A stretch of DNA of 64,000 bases, taken from positions 20,155 through 84,154 of the forward strand of contig PBSN01000004.1 of the NCBI GenBank assembly GCA_002726235.1, given 5' to 3'. Within the stretch, counting starts at the first letter, position 1. Every line of letters begins with the position of its first letter. Shown piece after piece: positions 27,347-38,469 of the stretch. This DNA comes from Nitrospiraceae bacterium (GTDB lineage Bacteria > Nitrospirota > Nitrospiria > Nitrospirales > UBA2166). Under the pieces are notes generated by a model. It was not told where the DNA came from. It saw nothing but the letters and a program-made list of their open reading frames with translations, and did no database searches. Both the position numbers and the translations under genes were made by a program.

Positions 27347-27792
27347 TCGGTTTCTTCTCCCTTCAACGTCTGTATTGCCGCACGTATTCCAAGGCAATAG
27401 CTGTATGGGCCAAATCCTGAGATCTGTCCGATTGTCACGGCTGCGGCATAGGAATGCCGTCGAAACTCTTCTCTTGCGTAAATGTTTGAGAGATGGACTT
27501 CGATTGTTGGAGTTGGAACGGAGGCAATTGCATCGCGAATAGCAATGCTGGTGTGGGTGAATGCTCCTGGGTTCAACACGATGGCATCATAACGTGAAGG
27601 AGCCTCTTGAATCCATTGGATCAGATCGGCCTCGGCATTTGATTGTCGCGCTGTGACCTCCGCGCCTGCGGATTTTCCCCACTCAACAAGTTTGCGGTCC
27701 AATTCCTCAAGGGATCCTGCTCCATAAATTGAAGTTTCTCTTGATCCGAGGAGATTAAGGTTAGGACCGTGTAAAACTAGGAGCTGGTGCAT
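27343..27792 (-). CDS. aroQ: 3-dehydroquinate dehydratase, type II
   Basis: This roughly 149-residue enzyme catalyses the third shikimate step. It is recognised by LLVLHGPNLNLLGSRE, a catalytic tyrosine in SIYG, LNPGAFTHTS, the catalytic histidine in TIEVHLSNIYAREEFRRHS, and a terminal GFGPYSYCLGI. The ATG at 27792 gives the standard N-terminus; two upstream starts (27804 and 27816) are possible. Its overlap with efp is a common bacterial arrangement. Confidence 0.94.
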   Translation of the reverse strand: MHQLLVLHGPNLNLLGSRETSIYGAGSLEELDRKLVEWGKSAGAEVTARQSNAEADLIQWIQEAPSRYDAIVLNPGAFTHTSIAIRDAIASVPTPTIEVHLSNIYAREEFRRHSYAAAVTIGQISGFGPYSYCLGIRAAIQTLKGEETE

Positions 27793-27954
27793 ATGAACTC
27801 GCATGAACCCACGCACAGCATCATAATGGATTCGTTGGTAAAAGAATAGCCTTGCGTGGCAATATGTTATGACACTTCACTCGTTGACCTGAGAGAAACT
27901 GCTTTGTTAAAATCGCGCGGATTTTGATCGTTTGAGGATGAGGATATCAATACG

Positions 27955-28839
27955 GTGGACGGTGCGGCATATCTCGCTGCTCAGCGAGAAAAAATTGACC
28001 GATTTCTCGACGAGACTCTCCCAGGCTCAGATAGTACCCTTCATGAAGCTATGCGGTATAGCCTGCTTGCAGGGGGGAAGCGTTTACGCCCTGGACTTGC
28101 CGTTGCCGCGTACGAAGCCGTTGAGGGGACATCTCAGGATATTATACGTATGGCTTCGACTCTCGAACTGATTCATACCTATTCGCTGATTCACGACGAT
28201 TTGCCGGCCATGGATGACGATAACTATCGTCGAGGAAAACCCGCAAGTCACAAAGCATTTACTGAAGCAATCGCGATCTTGGCGGGTGATGCTTTGCTGA
28301 CATTGGCTTTTGAAGTTGCAAGTCAACCAGGAGTATTAGCAAACGATATTAGTGAGGGGACTCGTCTTCAAGTAATCCGTGAACTGGCCGAAGGATCTGG
28401 AAGCTTCGGAATGGTTGGTGGCCAGGCGATCGATATTGAATCAGAAGGTATGGCAATTGATGCTAAACGCCTTGAGCATATCCACAAACATAAAACTGGG
28501 AAACTCTTTCGTGCGGCGGTGCGTATTGGGGCCCTCATGGGTGAGGCATCGGCGGAGCAGTTGGATTTGCTCACAAGATACAGTGAGGACATTGGCCTTG
28601 CATTTCAAATCAATGACGATATTCTGAATGTCGTCGGAGCCCGGACGAAACTTGGCAAATCAACTAATAGCGATGCGGCGAGAGGAAAACCCACCTATCC
28701 TGCTTTTTTCGGTATTGACGCATCGCGACAGAAGGTTAAGGCGCTCACCGAGCGAGCGATCCACTGGCTTGAGTCATTTGGCCTCCCTGCCGAGCCGTTA
28801 AGGGCCATCGCCATCTTCCAACTCAGTCGCACTTCGTAA
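27955..28839 (+). CDS. ispA: Polyprenyl (farnesyl/geranylgeranyl) diphosphate synthase
   Basis: This 294-residue trans-prenyltransferase has the first aspartate-rich motif LIHDDLPAMDDDNYRRGKP near residue 82. The second motif is FQINDDILNVVG near residue 220, and GGKRLRPGLAVAAYEAV binds the pyrophosphate. It makes the C15 or C20 diphosphate for quinones and carotenoids. The short residue spacing ahead of the first motif is that of the IspA group. The start is GTG 27955. The dxs gene often found next is absent. Confidence 0.9.
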   Translation: MDGAAYLAAQREKIDRFLDETLPGSDSTLHEAMRYSLLAGGKRLRPGLAVAAYEAVEGTSQDIIRMASTLELIHTYSLIHDDLPAMDDDNYRRGKPASHKAFTEAIAILAGDALLTLAFEVASQPGVLANDISEGTRLQVIRELAEGSGSFGMVGGQAIDIESEGMAIDAKRLEHIHKHKTGKLFRAAVRIGALMGEASAEQLDLLTRYSEDIGLAFQINDDILNVVGARTKLGKSTNSDAARGKPTYPAFFGIDASRQKVKALTERAIHWLESFGLPAEPLRAIAIFQLSRTS

Positions 28840-29520
28840 TTTCCTAAGGAACAGTCATTTGATTGTTGTGCCTCAAGGAAACCTCATCCATCCCGTTTGC
28901 CCTGAGCTAGTCGGAGATAGCCCTTTCCAACGATTTGTATTTTCGGTTTTCGGCGCTTCCCGCTAAGCAACTTTGCCGGCTGGGCCTTTGTGGGAATGAG
29001 TTCTCTTCTTGTGTTTACGATGTGGAAATCGCGTTTCTCGCGTCACAGGGAAGATTTGTCGTCGGATCGGGCGCCTTGGTCTTTATTAGGCCATTTACCT
29101 CAAGCACAACTTAGGCACAAATAATAGTAGACAAAAATTTCATCTTTGAGGTATTGTGCGTTTTATCGGAGACCGAGGAATAGGGCTTTACTGTCTCGTC
29201 TTGATATTCAATTCGGCGGCAACTTTTTGGATTGGGGAGTTTTGGCTTGGAGTGCCAGGAACTACGATTTATCTTTTGCTCAGCCTCTGGCTTCTGATGA
29301 AAAATTGCGCTTTATCAATTAAACTACCTACTACATGATGTATCCTTCTAGATAATAGGCACAGCATACATGATTTATCTGGGATGGTTTGCGCGTTTCA
29401 GTGTGTGGCAGGTGCTTCTTGGGCCAAATGCTTAATCCTTCTAGGTCTTGAGGTCATAGAGCAATTTGGGTATCGTATGTCGCTTGTGTGTTTACTAGCA
29501 AAGAGGGAAAGGACACTGGA
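28840..29520 (+). other. Long intergenic leader upstream of the reductive TCA cluster
   Basis: About 680 bases separate ispA from aclB. The only small frame (29156-29338, 60 codons, hydrophobic) lacks a convincing ribosome binding site and is not called. The region becomes AT-rich toward aclB and contains the palindrome TACATGATGTA near 29331, with a related TACATGATTTA near 29368. These may be regulator sites for the cluster; no consensus is known to me. Confidence 0.4.
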
Positions 29521-30765
29521 ATGGCAAAGGTTTTAGAAGGATATGGAATGGGGATTCTCCAGAAATGGAATATTGCCGTGCCACGAAATGTTGTGGTGAC
29601 TTCGGTTCAGGATCTTGACCGGCGTGTTTCTGACAATCCGTGGCTGAAAAACACGCAGCTTGTTGCGAAGGCTCATGAAGCTCTTGGATCACGTTTCAAA
29701 CTCGGATTAGTCAGGGTCAAGCTCAACTTCACGCAAGCACGAAGTGCCGTGAAGGGCATGATTGGACGCCAAGTCGGTGGATTGACCGTTAGTGAGGTCA
29801 TTGTCTCGGAGATGGTGCCACATTCTCATGAGTACTATGCAGCAGTCCAAGCGACGCGCAACGGTGCGGATATTTTGCTTGCAACCTGTGGGGGAATCGA
29901 CGTTGAGGAAAATTGGGATCGCGTGAAATCCCTCGCCGTGGAAGTTGGGAACACTCCTTCCAAGAACGCTCTGGAGACGTTGGCGCGCAAGGCTGGGTTT
30001 TCTGGTGATCTGGTTGGTAAGGCTGCAGATTTCGCCGGAAAGCTGTTTGCCGCGTACGATAATGAAGATGGACAGTACTTAGAAGTCAATCCGCTGGTCC
30101 ATCGGAGTTTGGACAGAACATTGGTTGCGCTTGATGTGGTGACATTGCTTGATGGTGATGCAAAATTCCGTCATCCGGATTGGACCTTCCCCTTTGCGGC
30201 TGAATTTGGCCGGGCCTATACCGAAAACGAAAAAGAAGTCATGGCGGTTGATGCGAAAATCAAAGGCTCCGTCAAGTTCATCGAAATTCCGGGTGGAGAT
30301 ACCGCTTTGCTTCCTGCCGGCGGTGGCGCCAGCGTGTATTACTCCGACGCGGTCGTTGCGCGAGGAGGCACTCTCGCAAATTACTCTGAATATTCCGGCG
30401 ATCCTCCCGATTGGGCGGTGGAAACATTGACTGACAAGGTGTGCTCGTTGCCGGGAATAAAACGCCTTATTGTCGGCGGCGCGATTGCTAATTTTACCGA
30501 CGTCAAAAAAACATTTGGGGGCATTATTGCCGGCTTTCGAAAGGCGAAAGCAAAAGGCAAGATGGATAAAACTCATATTTGGGTTCGTCGTGGCGGGCCA
30601 CGTGAGAAAGAGGGGCTTGCAGCGATGCGTGAGTTGGCTAAGGAAGGATTTAAAATTCACGTGTTTGATCGCAACACCCCCTTGACCGATATTGTCGACA
30701 TGTCGCTTGGGAAAAAGTCTCGATCAGGAGCGAAAGGCTCAAAGAAGAAAGCGGTGTCCACATGA
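29521..30765 (+). CDS. aclB: ATP-citrate lyase, small (ATP-grasp) subunit
   Basis: This 414-residue protein is the SucC-like subunit of the two-subunit ATP-citrate lyase, which cleaves citrate to acetyl-CoA and oxaloacetate in the reductive TCA cycle. It starts MAKVLEGYGMGILQKWNIAVPR. The ATP-grasp segment includes GQYLEVNPLVHR, and the C-terminal half has a citrate-binding GGGASVYYSDAV loop. ATG 29521 follows GAGGGAAAGGAC. Its stop overlaps aclA (ATGA), so equal subunit production is likely. The lysine-rich tail is unusual. Confidence 0.93.
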   Translation: MAKVLEGYGMGILQKWNIAVPRNVVVTSVQDLDRRVSDNPWLKNTQLVAKAHEALGSRFKLGLVRVKLNFTQARSAVKGMIGRQVGGLTVSEVIVSEMVPHSHEYYAAVQATRNGADILLATCGGIDVEENWDRVKSLAVEVGNTPSKNALETLARKAGFSGDLVGKAADFAGKLFAAYDNEDGQYLEVNPLVHRSLDRTLVALDVVTLLDGDAKFRHPDWTFPFAAEFGRAYTENEKEVMAVDAKIKGSVKFIEIPGGDTALLPAGGGASVYYSDAVVARGGTLANYSEYSGDPPDWAVETLTDKVCSLPGIKRLIVGGAIANFTDVKKTFGGIIAGFRKAKAKGKMDKTHIWVRRGGPREKEGLAAMRELAKEGFKIHVFDRNTPLTDIVDMSLGKKSRSGAKGSKKKAVST

Positions 30766-32579
30766 GTATTATGGCGACCACAAAAACGAAAGTTGTGATT
30801 CAAGGTGGTGTGGCCGGACTCAATGCAGCGCGCCGGATGGGAGAGTTTTGCTACCTGATTCATAAACCGCTGAATGTTGAAGCGTTTGTTTATCCACCAG
30901 ACGCAGGAAAAAGTTATGACGTGCCGTTTGGGAGTCAGATCATTCCCGTTCCCGTGTATCGAACGATAAAAGAAGCGACATCAAAGCATCTTGTGAACAC
31001 CAGCTTGATCTATATGGGCGCAAATCGCGCTTACTCCGGAGCCATGGAAGCACTCGAATCTCCGGATATCAAATCCATCTCGATGATTACCGAGGGTGTG
31101 CCTGAACGTGATGCCAAATTGCTGGCAAGGGAAGCTAAGAAACGTGGAAAGCTCTTTAATGGTCCCTCTTCGATAGGCGTTATATCTGCTGGCGAGTGCC
31201 GGCTTGGGGTCATTGGAGGATCGTACGATAATTTGGTTGCTTGCAACCTGCATCGTCCTGGATCATTCGGGGTCATTACGAAATCAGGAGGTCTCTCCAA
31301 TGAAATTATGTGGATCACAAGTCAGTTTGCCGATGGAATTACGACGGCCATTGGAATTGGTGGAGACGCATATCCCGGAACGGATTATGTGACCTACCTC
31401 GAAAAATTTGAAAAAGATCCCAAAACGAAGGCCGTGATCATTGTCGGAGAGATGGGTGGAACTCTCGAAGAAGAAGCTGCGGCATGGTATGGCGCAAAGA
31501 AGCGGCGGGTTCAACTCCTTGCCGTCGTGTCCGGTTTCTGTCAGGAATCGCTGCCCAAGGGTATGAAGTTTGGGCATGCGGGGGCAAAGGAAGGCATGCA
31601 TGGTGAGGGCTCCGCGCGTTCCAAGGCACAGTTGCTCAAAAAATCGGGTGCGATTGTCCCTGATACATTTGGTGCTCTAGGTCCGGCCATCAAGAAAGTC
31701 TATGCGAACCTGATCAAGTCTGGGCAGGCGAAGGAAATTCCAGCTATCCCAGCTCCTCAGCTCCCCAAAACCGTAGATGCTGCGGTAAAAGCTGGCGATG
31801 TCGCCGTGACTCCGCTCATTCGAACAACCATTGCTGATGATCGAGGCGAGGAACCATGTTATGACGGGTATCCTGCGTCAGAACTGATCAACAAAGGCTA
31901 CGATATCCCACACGTCATGGGATTGTTATGGGACAAGCGACTAATCTCAAAGCAAGAGGCGGAAATCATTCGTCGGATCATCATTCTCTCTGCCGATCAT
32001 GGACCTTGTGTCAGTGGTGCCCTCGGAACAATTATCGCAGCCTGTGCGGGCATTGGAATGTCGCAGGCTGTTGCAGCCGGTCTGATCATGATTGGGCCAC
32101 GCTTCGGCGGAGCCGTGACAGATGCCGGTCGCTGGTTTCAATATGGCGTCAAGAACCACAAAGGCGATATTCCCGGCTTCCTCGCGTACATGAAGGATAA
32201 CGTTGGGCCAGTTCCGGGAATTGGACATCGAGTCAAAAGTGTGAAAAACCCAGACAAACGGGTAAAGGAATTGGTGAAGTACGTAAAGTCCACTAGAATC
32301 AAGACTCCACATCTTGACTTTGCGTTGGCACTCGAACAGGTAACTGCTGGAAAAAAAGATAATTTGATTCTTAATGTCGACGGCACCATGGCTGCCATTC
32401 TCGTGGATATTGGATTCCCGGTCGACAGCCTAAACGGATTTTTTGTTCTCTCCCGAACCATTGGTTTGATCGGCCATTGGACAGACCAGAAAAGACAGGG
32501 GGGGCGTCTCATTCGCCTGTTTGATTATCTTGTAAACTATGCGACATCCAAACGACGCGAAGTGCCAAAACTCAAATAG
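30762..32579 (+). CDS. aclA: ATP-citrate lyase, large subunit
   Basis: This 605-residue protein joins a SucD-like half to a citrate-synthase-like half. The phosphohistidine is in FGHAGAKEGMHGEG near residue 272, and the citryl-CoA lyase half has the LSADHGPCVSGAL and GPVPGIGHRVKS motifs. With AclB it forms the ATP-driven key step of carbon fixation by the reductive TCA cycle. The adjacent genes acn, icd and sucCD complete the succinyl-CoA and citrate ends of the path. Presence of both subunits points to genuine autotrophy. Confidence 0.95.
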   Translation: MSIMATTKTKVVIQGGVAGLNAARRMGEFCYLIHKPLNVEAFVYPPDAGKSYDVPFGSQIIPVPVYRTIKEATSKHLVNTSLIYMGANRAYSGAMEALESPDIKSISMITEGVPERDAKLLAREAKKRGKLFNGPSSIGVISAGECRLGVIGGSYDNLVACNLHRPGSFGVITKSGGLSNEIMWITSQFADGITTAIGIGGDAYPGTDYVTYLEKFEKDPKTKAVIIVGEMGGTLEEEAAAWYGAKKRRVQLLAVVSGFCQESLPKGMKFGHAGAKEGMHGEGSARSKAQLLKKSGAIVPDTFGALGPAIKKVYANLIKSGQAKEIPAIPAPQLPKTVDAAVKAGDVAVTPLIRTTIADDRGEEPCYDGYPASELINKGYDIPHVMGLLWDKRLISKQEAEIIRRIIILSADHGPCVSGALGTIIAACAGIGMSQAVAAGLIMIGPRFGGAVTDAGRWFQYGVKNHKGDIPGFLAYMKDNVGPVPGIGHRVKSVKNPDKRVKELVKYVKSTRIKTPHLDFALALEQVTAGKKDNLILNVDGTMAAILVDIGFPVDSLNGFFVLSRTIGLIGHWTDQKRQGGRLIRLFDYLVNYATSKRREVPKLK

Positions 32580-32602
32580 ACCTGAGTACAGGAGAAACTA
32601 GA

Positions 32603-34924
32603 ATGTTGGCTGAACACGTTAAAGCACTGTATGCATCAATGTCAGAAAGGGTGGACGCAGCACGGAAGAAGTTTGCTCGGCCGTTGACACTTGCGGAAAA
32701 GATCCTAGTTTCGCATGCCGACAACTTTGATACCCAAGTGTGGGATCGAGGCAGGGCGCAATTGCTCCTCCGTCCGGATCGTGTCGCCATGCAAGATGCC
32801 ACCGCGCAGATGGCGATGTTGCAATTCATTCAGGCCAAGAAGTCCCGCGTTGCGGTATCCAGCACGATTCATTGCGACCATCTGATTCGAGCTCAGGTTG
32901 GTGCAGACGCCGACCTGCTTCTGGCAAACAATGAAAATCGTGAGGTTTACAATTTTCTTTCGTCGTCGGCCAAAAAGTATGGAATTGGATTCTGGAAGCC
33001 AGGGTCAGGAATTATTCATCAGGTTGTGTTGGAAAATTACGCGTTTCCCGGTGGACTGATTATCGGAACCGATTCACACACCCCCAACGGTGGCGGCCTC
33101 GGCATGTTGGCAATTGGTGTTGGTGGTGCAGATGCTGGAGAAGTTATGGCAGGGTTGCCGTGGGAAGTGCTCCACCCTCAGTTGATTGGCGTCAAATTAA
33201 CCGGAAAGTTGAATGGGTGGACATCGGCAAAGGATGTCATCCTTTACCTTTGCGGGCTTCTCACAACCAAGGGCGGGACCAACAGAATTATTGAATACTT
33301 TGGCCCTGGAGCCTCGACAATTAGCGCGACGGGTAAAGGGACCATCACTAACATGGGTGCTGAGTTGGGTGCGACAACATCAATTTTCCCATTCGATGAC
33401 AAGATGGCTGCATACTTGCGTCTCACCGATCGTGCGGATGTGGCTGAGTTGGCAGAAGCGAACCACAAGCTACTGGTTGCTGATCCTGAAGTAACACAGG
33501 ATGCTGAGAAATTCTATGACAAGATCGTTGATGTTGATCTCTCCACTCTTGAGCCATACGTGGTTGGCCCACATACCCCTGATCTTGCAAGGCCGATTTC
33601 GAAGTTGTCCTCCGAGGTCAAAACAAAGAGCTATCCAGCCAAACTAGGCGCGGCATTGATTGGAAGTTGCACAAACTCCTCTTATGAAGATATCAGCCGG
33701 GCGGCCCACGTGGCCAAGCAAGGGTTAGCTGCTGGCTTGAAAGCGAAGGCTTCGTTCTTTGTGACCCCAGGGTCCGAACGGATTTATCACACTATGAAAC
33801 GCGATGGATTTATGGAGATCTTTGAATCCATGGGGGGGACTGTTCTTGCCAATGCCTGTGGCCCCTGCATTGGGCAGTGGGAACGCGGTGGTAGCAAAAA
33901 AGGAGAGGCCAATTCAATCGTGAGTTCCTATAACCGAAACTTTCCAGGACGAAACGATGGAAATGCCGAGACGCTCTCATTTCTTTCGAGCCCTGAGATC
34001 GTAACGGCTCTGGCATTCTCTGGCGATCTGCATTTTGATCCCGTAAATGGGTCTATCGATACGAACGATGGAAAGACGTTTAAGTTTGAAATGCCTCAAG
34101 GCGAGGAACTTCCGAAGCAAGGTTTCGCCAAGGCAGAAGAAGGCTTTGTCCCACCAGCAGACAATGGTACCGACCTTGAGGTTGACCTTCCGCCAACCAG
34201 TGAACGATTGCAGTTGTTAGAGCCGTTTCCCGCGTGGGATGGACGAGATTTTCGAATGCTTCCAATTCTGATCAAGACCAAAGGCAAGACGACGACCGAC
34301 CACATTTCTCCAGCTGGGCCGTGGTTGAAATTCCGTGGTCATTTGGACAAGATCAGCGATAACATGTTTCTTGGAGCCACAAACGCATTTTCAGATACTG
34401 TCGGAGAAGGCACAGACGCACTTGAAGAAGACGACGGCTTAGAGGGGAAAAGCAGCTTAAAGATTGCCGAGATTGCACGGCGGTATAAGGCTAAGGGTAT
34501 TGGCTCCGTTGTGATCGGAGACGAGAATTATGGTGAGGGAAGTAGTCGTGAACATGCTGCCATGTCGCCGCGCTTCCTCGGCGTCCAAGTGGTTATTGTG
34601 CGGAGCTTCGCTCGTATTCACGAGACAAATCTTAAAAAACAAGGCATTCTTCCGCTGACATTTGCCAATCCTGCCGACTATGACTTGTTTGAACAGGATG
34701 ATCGTGTATCGGTCATGGGGCTGAGTCACCTGGCCCCAGGCCAACCGGTAAGAGTTGCCGTGTCGAAATCAGCTACCGAAGTGGTGATTGATACGAATCA
34801 TAGCTTCACAGAACAGCAGATTGGGTGGTTCAAGGCGGGTTCTGCACTGAACGCGCTGGGCACCACGGAATCAGACGGGAGCGCCGTGCTCGGATTGGGT
34901 AATGGGGCCAGCTGTCAATCATAG
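32603..34924 (+). CDS. acn: Aconitate hydratase (mitochondrial-type)
   Basis: This 773-residue [4Fe-4S] enzyme interconverts citrate and isocitrate. The three cluster cysteines are in GSCTNSSYEDI (near residue 355) and ANACGPCIGQW (near residue 418). The swivel domain has YGEGSSREHAAMSPRFLG. The length and DSHTPNGGGLGMLAIGVGG block fit the mitochondrial-type family rather than AcnA or AcnB of E. coli. CAGGAG lies upstream of the ATG. Confidence 0.94.
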   Translation: MLAEHVKALYASMSERVDAARKKFARPLTLAEKILVSHADNFDTQVWDRGRAQLLLRPDRVAMQDATAQMAMLQFIQAKKSRVAVSSTIHCDHLIRAQVGADADLLLANNENREVYNFLSSSAKKYGIGFWKPGSGIIHQVVLENYAFPGGLIIGTDSHTPNGGGLGMLAIGVGGADAGEVMAGLPWEVLHPQLIGVKLTGKLNGWTSAKDVILYLCGLLTTKGGTNRIIEYFGPGASTISATGKGTITNMGAELGATTSIFPFDDKMAAYLRLTDRADVAELAEANHKLLVADPEVTQDAEKFYDKIVDVDLSTLEPYVVGPHTPDLARPISKLSSEVKTKSYPAKLGAALIGSCTNSSYEDISRAAHVAKQGLAAGLKAKASFFVTPGSERIYHTMKRDGFMEIFESMGGTVLANACGPCIGQWERGGSKKGEANSIVSSYNRNFPGRNDGNAETLSFLSSPEIVTALAFSGDLHFDPVNGSIDTNDGKTFKFEMPQGEELPKQGFAKAEEGFVPPADNGTDLEVDLPPTSERLQLLEPFPAWDGRDFRMLPILIKTKGKTTTDHISPAGPWLKFRGHLDKISDNMFLGATNAFSDTVGEGTDALEEDDGLEGKSSLKIAEIARRYKAKGIGSVVIGDENYGEGSSREHAAMSPRFLGVQVVIVRSFARIHETNLKKQGILPLTFANPADYDLFEQDDRVSVMGLSHLAPGQPVRVAVSKSATEVVIDTNHSFTEQQIGWFKAGSALNALGTTESDGSAVLGLGNGASCQS

Positions 34925-34975
34925 AAACGAACACCGCAGCATCTGAAGGATTTTGAAGGCTACCTACTTAGAAGG

Positions 34976-37222
34976 ATGACGACTATGCCTGCACAGCCAG
35001 ATATTGTCTATACCAAAGTTGATGAAGCGCCCCAGCTTGCGAGCGGATCGTTTCTTCCCATCATACAAGCTTTTGCAAAAGTCGCGAATGTAGACGTTGG
35101 CATAAAAGATATTTCGCTTGCCGGAAGAATCATTGCACAATTTCCTGACAAGCTTGCCGACACACAACGGCAGCCAGATGATCTGGCATTGCTGGGTGAG
35201 TTGGTGCTAAAACCGGAGGCTAATGTTATCAAACTTCCCAATATTAGCGCCTCCATCCCCCAGATCAGAGCAGCAGTCGCAGAACTGCAATCACAGGGTT
35301 ACGCTATTCCTGACTACCCAGAAGATCCGCAAAGTGATGTGGAAAAAGACATCAAGGCCAGGTTCGATAAGGTCAAGGGAAGTGCGGTCAATCCCGTGTT
35401 GCGACAGGGGAACTCAGATCGAAGGGCTGCAACATCGGTCAAAAATTACGCCAAAAGTAATCCGCATAGGATGGGCAAGTGGGCCAAGGACTCAAAAACG
35501 AATGTCGCGACCATGTCAAGTGGCGATTTTCGCTCCAATGAAACGTCGGCGGTCATTACCGAACAGTCTGCTGGAGAGGGCAGAATTGAATTTATTGGTT
35601 CGGCCGGAAGCACCACGGTGTTGAATGCGAAACTTGCGTTTGATAAAGGCGATGTTGTTGATGCAACGAAGATGAGCGTCCGCGCATTGCGACAGTTTAT
35701 TGAGGACCAAATTACTGAAGCAAAAAAAGATTCTGACGTGTTGTTGTCCCTGCATATGAAAGCCACCATGATGAAGGTCTCGGATCCCATCATCTTTGGT
35801 CATGCTGTGACTGTGTATTTTGATGACGTGTTTGAAAAACATAAAGACGCATTTCAGAAATTAGGCGTCAACCCGAATAACGGGTTGGGGGACGTTTATA
35901 CGAAAATGAAGAGTTTGCCGGAATCACAGCAGAAAGAAATTGAAGTGGACATCCAAACATGCTTGAAGAATGGGCCAGATCTCGCGATGGTAGACTCTGA
36001 TAAAGGCATTACCAATCTGCACGTGCCTAGCGATATCATTGTTGATGCTTCGATGGCGGCGTCAATTCGCGCCTCCGGGAAAATGTGGGGTCCTGACGGG
36101 AAAGAATATGACACTCTGGCCATGATTCCTGACAGTAGCTATGCAGGCGTGTATCAGGCAGCTATCGATTTTTGTCGTGACAATGGCGCGTTTGATCCAA
36201 CAACGATGGGCACGGTTCCCAATGTTGGCCTGATGGCCCAAAAGGCAGAAGAATATGGATCTCACGATAAAACCTTTGAAGCTCTTGGAAAAGGTTCGAT
36301 TCGTGTAATTGATGGCGCTGGGAATACTGTGCATGAACACAATGTCGATGCCGGCGATATCTTTCGCAGTTGCATCGTCAAGGATATCCCAATTCAGGAT
36401 TGGGTAAAGCTGGCGGTCAGCCGAGCCAGGTTATCCTCAACACCAGTTGTATTCTGGCTCGATAAGAATCGCGCACATGATGCGCAGCTTATTGAAAAGG
36501 TAAACTGCTATTTGAAAGATCATAATGTCGACGGCCTCGATATTCAGATCATGGCCCCTGTGGATGCGATGAAGCGTTCATTGCAACGTGCCAAAGACGG
36601 TCAAGACACTATTTCCGCAACCGGGAATGTGTTGAGAGATTATCTAACCGACCTCTTCCCGATTCTGGAGCTTGGCACCAGTGCAAAAATGCTGTCCATC
36701 GTTCCCCTCATTAAGGGGGGAGGGTTATTTGAGACAGGGGCAGGGGGGTCGGCACCCAAACATGTCCAACAGTTCGTGAAGGAAGGTCATTTACGATGGG
36801 AGTCTCTTGGCGAATTTTTGGCTCTTTCAGAAGCATTCGCCCATTTGAGTAGAACAACGAAGAATGCGAAAGCTCAAGTTCTTGCGGATACGCTTGATCG
36901 TGCCACCGGCAAGCTAATGGAGAATAAGAAGTCGCCGGGTCGTGTCCTTGGCCAGTTGGACAATGCTGGAACTCATGTGTACGAAACACTGTATTGGGCA
37001 CAAGAATTAGCTGCGCAGAATGACGATCGGGCGCTGAAGGATAAGTTTACGCCAGTCGCGAATGAACTTGAGGCGAAATTAGATGGAATCCTTGAAGACT
37101 TGAACACCTCGAAGGGCAAAGCAATTGATCTCGGCGGGTATTATCGGCCGGATGCAGACAAGGTAGAGGCGGCCATGAGGCCGAGCTTAACATTCAACTC
37201 AATATTGGGCAGTCTGAGTTAA
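34976..37222 (+). CDS. icd: Monomeric NADP-dependent isocitrate dehydrogenase
   Basis: This 748-residue protein is of the large monomeric type (IDH-II), unrelated in length to the 400-residue dimeric enzymes. It begins [20 protein letters not shown] and holds the family motifs [20 protein letters not shown] and [11 protein letters not shown]. Later motifs include [17 protein letters not shown] and [20 protein letters not shown]. In the reductive cycle it would reductively carboxylate 2-oxoglutarate with NADPH. ATG 34976 or 34985 could be the start. Confidence 0.95.
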   Translation: MTTMPAQPDIVYTKVDEAPQLASGSFLPIIQAFAKVANVDVGIKDISLAGRIIAQFPDKLADTQRQPDDLALLGELVLKPEANVIKLPNISASIPQIRAAVAELQSQGYAIPDYPEDPQSDVEKDIKARFDKVKGSAVNPVLRQGNSDRRAATSVKNYAKSNPHRMGKWAKDSKTNVATMSSGDFRSNETSAVITEQSAGEGRIEFIGSAGSTTVLNAKLAFDKGDVVDATKMSVRALRQFIEDQITEAKKDSDVLLSLHMKATMMKVSDPIIFGHAVTVYFDDVFEKHKDAFQKLGVNPNNGLGDVYTKMKSLPESQQKEIEVDIQTCLKNGPDLAMVDSDKGITNLHVPSDIIVDASMAASIRASGKMWGPDGKEYDTLAMIPDSSYAGVYQAAIDFCRDNGAFDPTTMGTVPNVGLMAQKAEEYGSHDKTFEALGKGSIRVIDGAGNTVHEHNVDAGDIFRSCIVKDIPIQDWVKLAVSRARLSSTPVVFWLDKNRAHDAQLIEKVNCYLKDHNVDGLDIQIMAPVDAMKRSLQRAKDGQDTISATGNVLRDYLTDLFPILELGTSAKMLSIVPLIKGGGLFETGAGGSAPKHVQQFVKEGHLRWESLGEFLALSEAFAHLSRTTKNAKAQVLADTLDRATGKLMENKKSPGRVLGQLDNAGTHVYETLYWAQELAAQNDDRALKDKFTPVANELEAKLDGILEDLNTSKGKAIDLGGYYRPDADKVEAAMRPSLTFNSILGSLS

Positions 37223-37272
37223 TTCACTAGACACCTGTGAACCTCTGAGTATCGAGTAGAAACGGAGCGCTG

Positions 37273-38469
37273 ATGAACGTCCACGAGTTCCAAGCAAAGC
37301 AATTACTGGCGCGGTACGGTGTTGTAGTTCCCAAAGGCAAAGCCGTGACCAGCAAAGACGCAGCTGAGAAGTGGGTGTCTCAACTGGATAGCTCGATTTA
37401 TGCAGTCAAAGCCCAAATACATGCAGGTGGTCGTGGATTGGCCGGCGGCGTTAAGTTAACGAAGAAACGGGAAGAAGTTGGGGCTCTGGCGAAATCGTTG
37501 CTCGGCATCACATTGGTGACTCATCAGACGGGGCCACAAGGCCAAAAGATTCGCAGGGTACTCATCGAAGAAGGGGTGGCGATCAAGAAGGAGCTCTACC
37601 TCAGTCTTCTCATTGATCGGCGTACCGGTTGGCCGGTATTCATTTCCTGTCCCGAAGGCGGAATGGATATTGAAGAATTGGCCAAAACAAATCCTCAGGC
37701 AATTCACAAGGAATATATCGACCCATCATCGGGTTTCCAGCCATTTCATGGTCGCAATCTTATGCTCAACCTCGGACTCCATGTCATGGGACCGCAAGTC
37801 GCCAAATTGTTTAGGGCGCTGGTGGGTAATCTCTATCGATTTTTTATGGAAAAAGACGCCTCACAGGTCGAGATCAATCCGCTAGTGATCACGGAAGATC
37901 AGGAAGTCATTGCGCTCGATGCGAAGGTCATCTTCGATGACAATGCTCTGGCGCGGCACCCTGACGTGCTGAAAGTTCGCGATCTGCACGAAGAAGAGAA
38001 GCTAGAAATTGAAGCCTCGAAGCACGGGTTGAACTATGTCAAGCTTGATGGAACCATTGGGTGCATGGTCAATGGTGCCGGTTTGGCCATGGCAACCATG
38101 GACCTCATCAAGCTGGCTGGAGGCGAACCGGCAAACTTTCTTGATGTAGGAGGCGGTGCGTCTCAGGAGACGGTTAAGGAGGCGTTTAAAATCCTCCTCT
38201 CTGACCGCAAGGTCAAAGGAATTTTCGTGAACATTTTTGGTGGAATTGTACGTTGCGAACGGATTGCCGGAGGGATCATTGCGGCCGCAGAGGAGATGCA
38301 TGTTCGTGTGCCCATTGTGGTTCGGTTGCAGGGTACGAATGCAGAACAAGGAAGAAATCTTCTCAATAAATCTGGTTTGAAACTGAAAGCCACGACAGAT
38401 CTTTGGGAAGGAGCACAAGCAGTGGTTGAGTTAACGTCAGGCCCCTCCAAGAAAAGTCGTGCCGCATGA
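37273..38469 (+). CDS. sucC: Succinyl-CoA synthetase, beta subunit
   Basis: This 398-residue ATP-grasp subunit activates succinate to succinyl-CoA. It opens [17 protein letters not shown], has [17 protein letters not shown] for nucleotide binding, [10 protein letters not shown] for the catalytic pocket, and [19 protein letters not shown] with a FLDVGGGAS loop. The stop overlaps sucD (ATGA). A GGAG lies ten bases upstream. Confidence 0.96.
   Translation: MNVHEFQAKQLLARYGVVVPKGKAVTSKDAAEKWVSQLDSSIYAVKAQIHAGGRGLAGGVKLTKKREEVGALAKSLLGITLVTHQTGPQGQKIRRVLIEEGVAIKKELYLSLLIDRRTGWPVFISCPEGGMDIEELAKTNPQAIHKEYIDPSSGFQPFHGRNLMLNLGLHVMGPQVAKLFRALVGNLYRFFMEKDASQVEINPLVITEDQEVIALDAKVIFDDNALARHPDVLKVRDLHEEEKLEIEASKHGLNYVKLDGTIGCMVNGAGLAMATMDLIKLAGGEPANFLDVGGGASQETVKEAFKILLSDRKVKGIFVNIFGGIVRCERIAGGIIAAAEEMHVRVPIVVRLQGTNAEQGRNLLNKSGLKLKATTDLWEGAQAVVELTSGPSKKSRAA

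Noticed and set aside
29156-29338. A 60-codon hydrophobic frame upstream of aclB
   Set aside because: It could be a small membrane protein, but the start site and context give no support.
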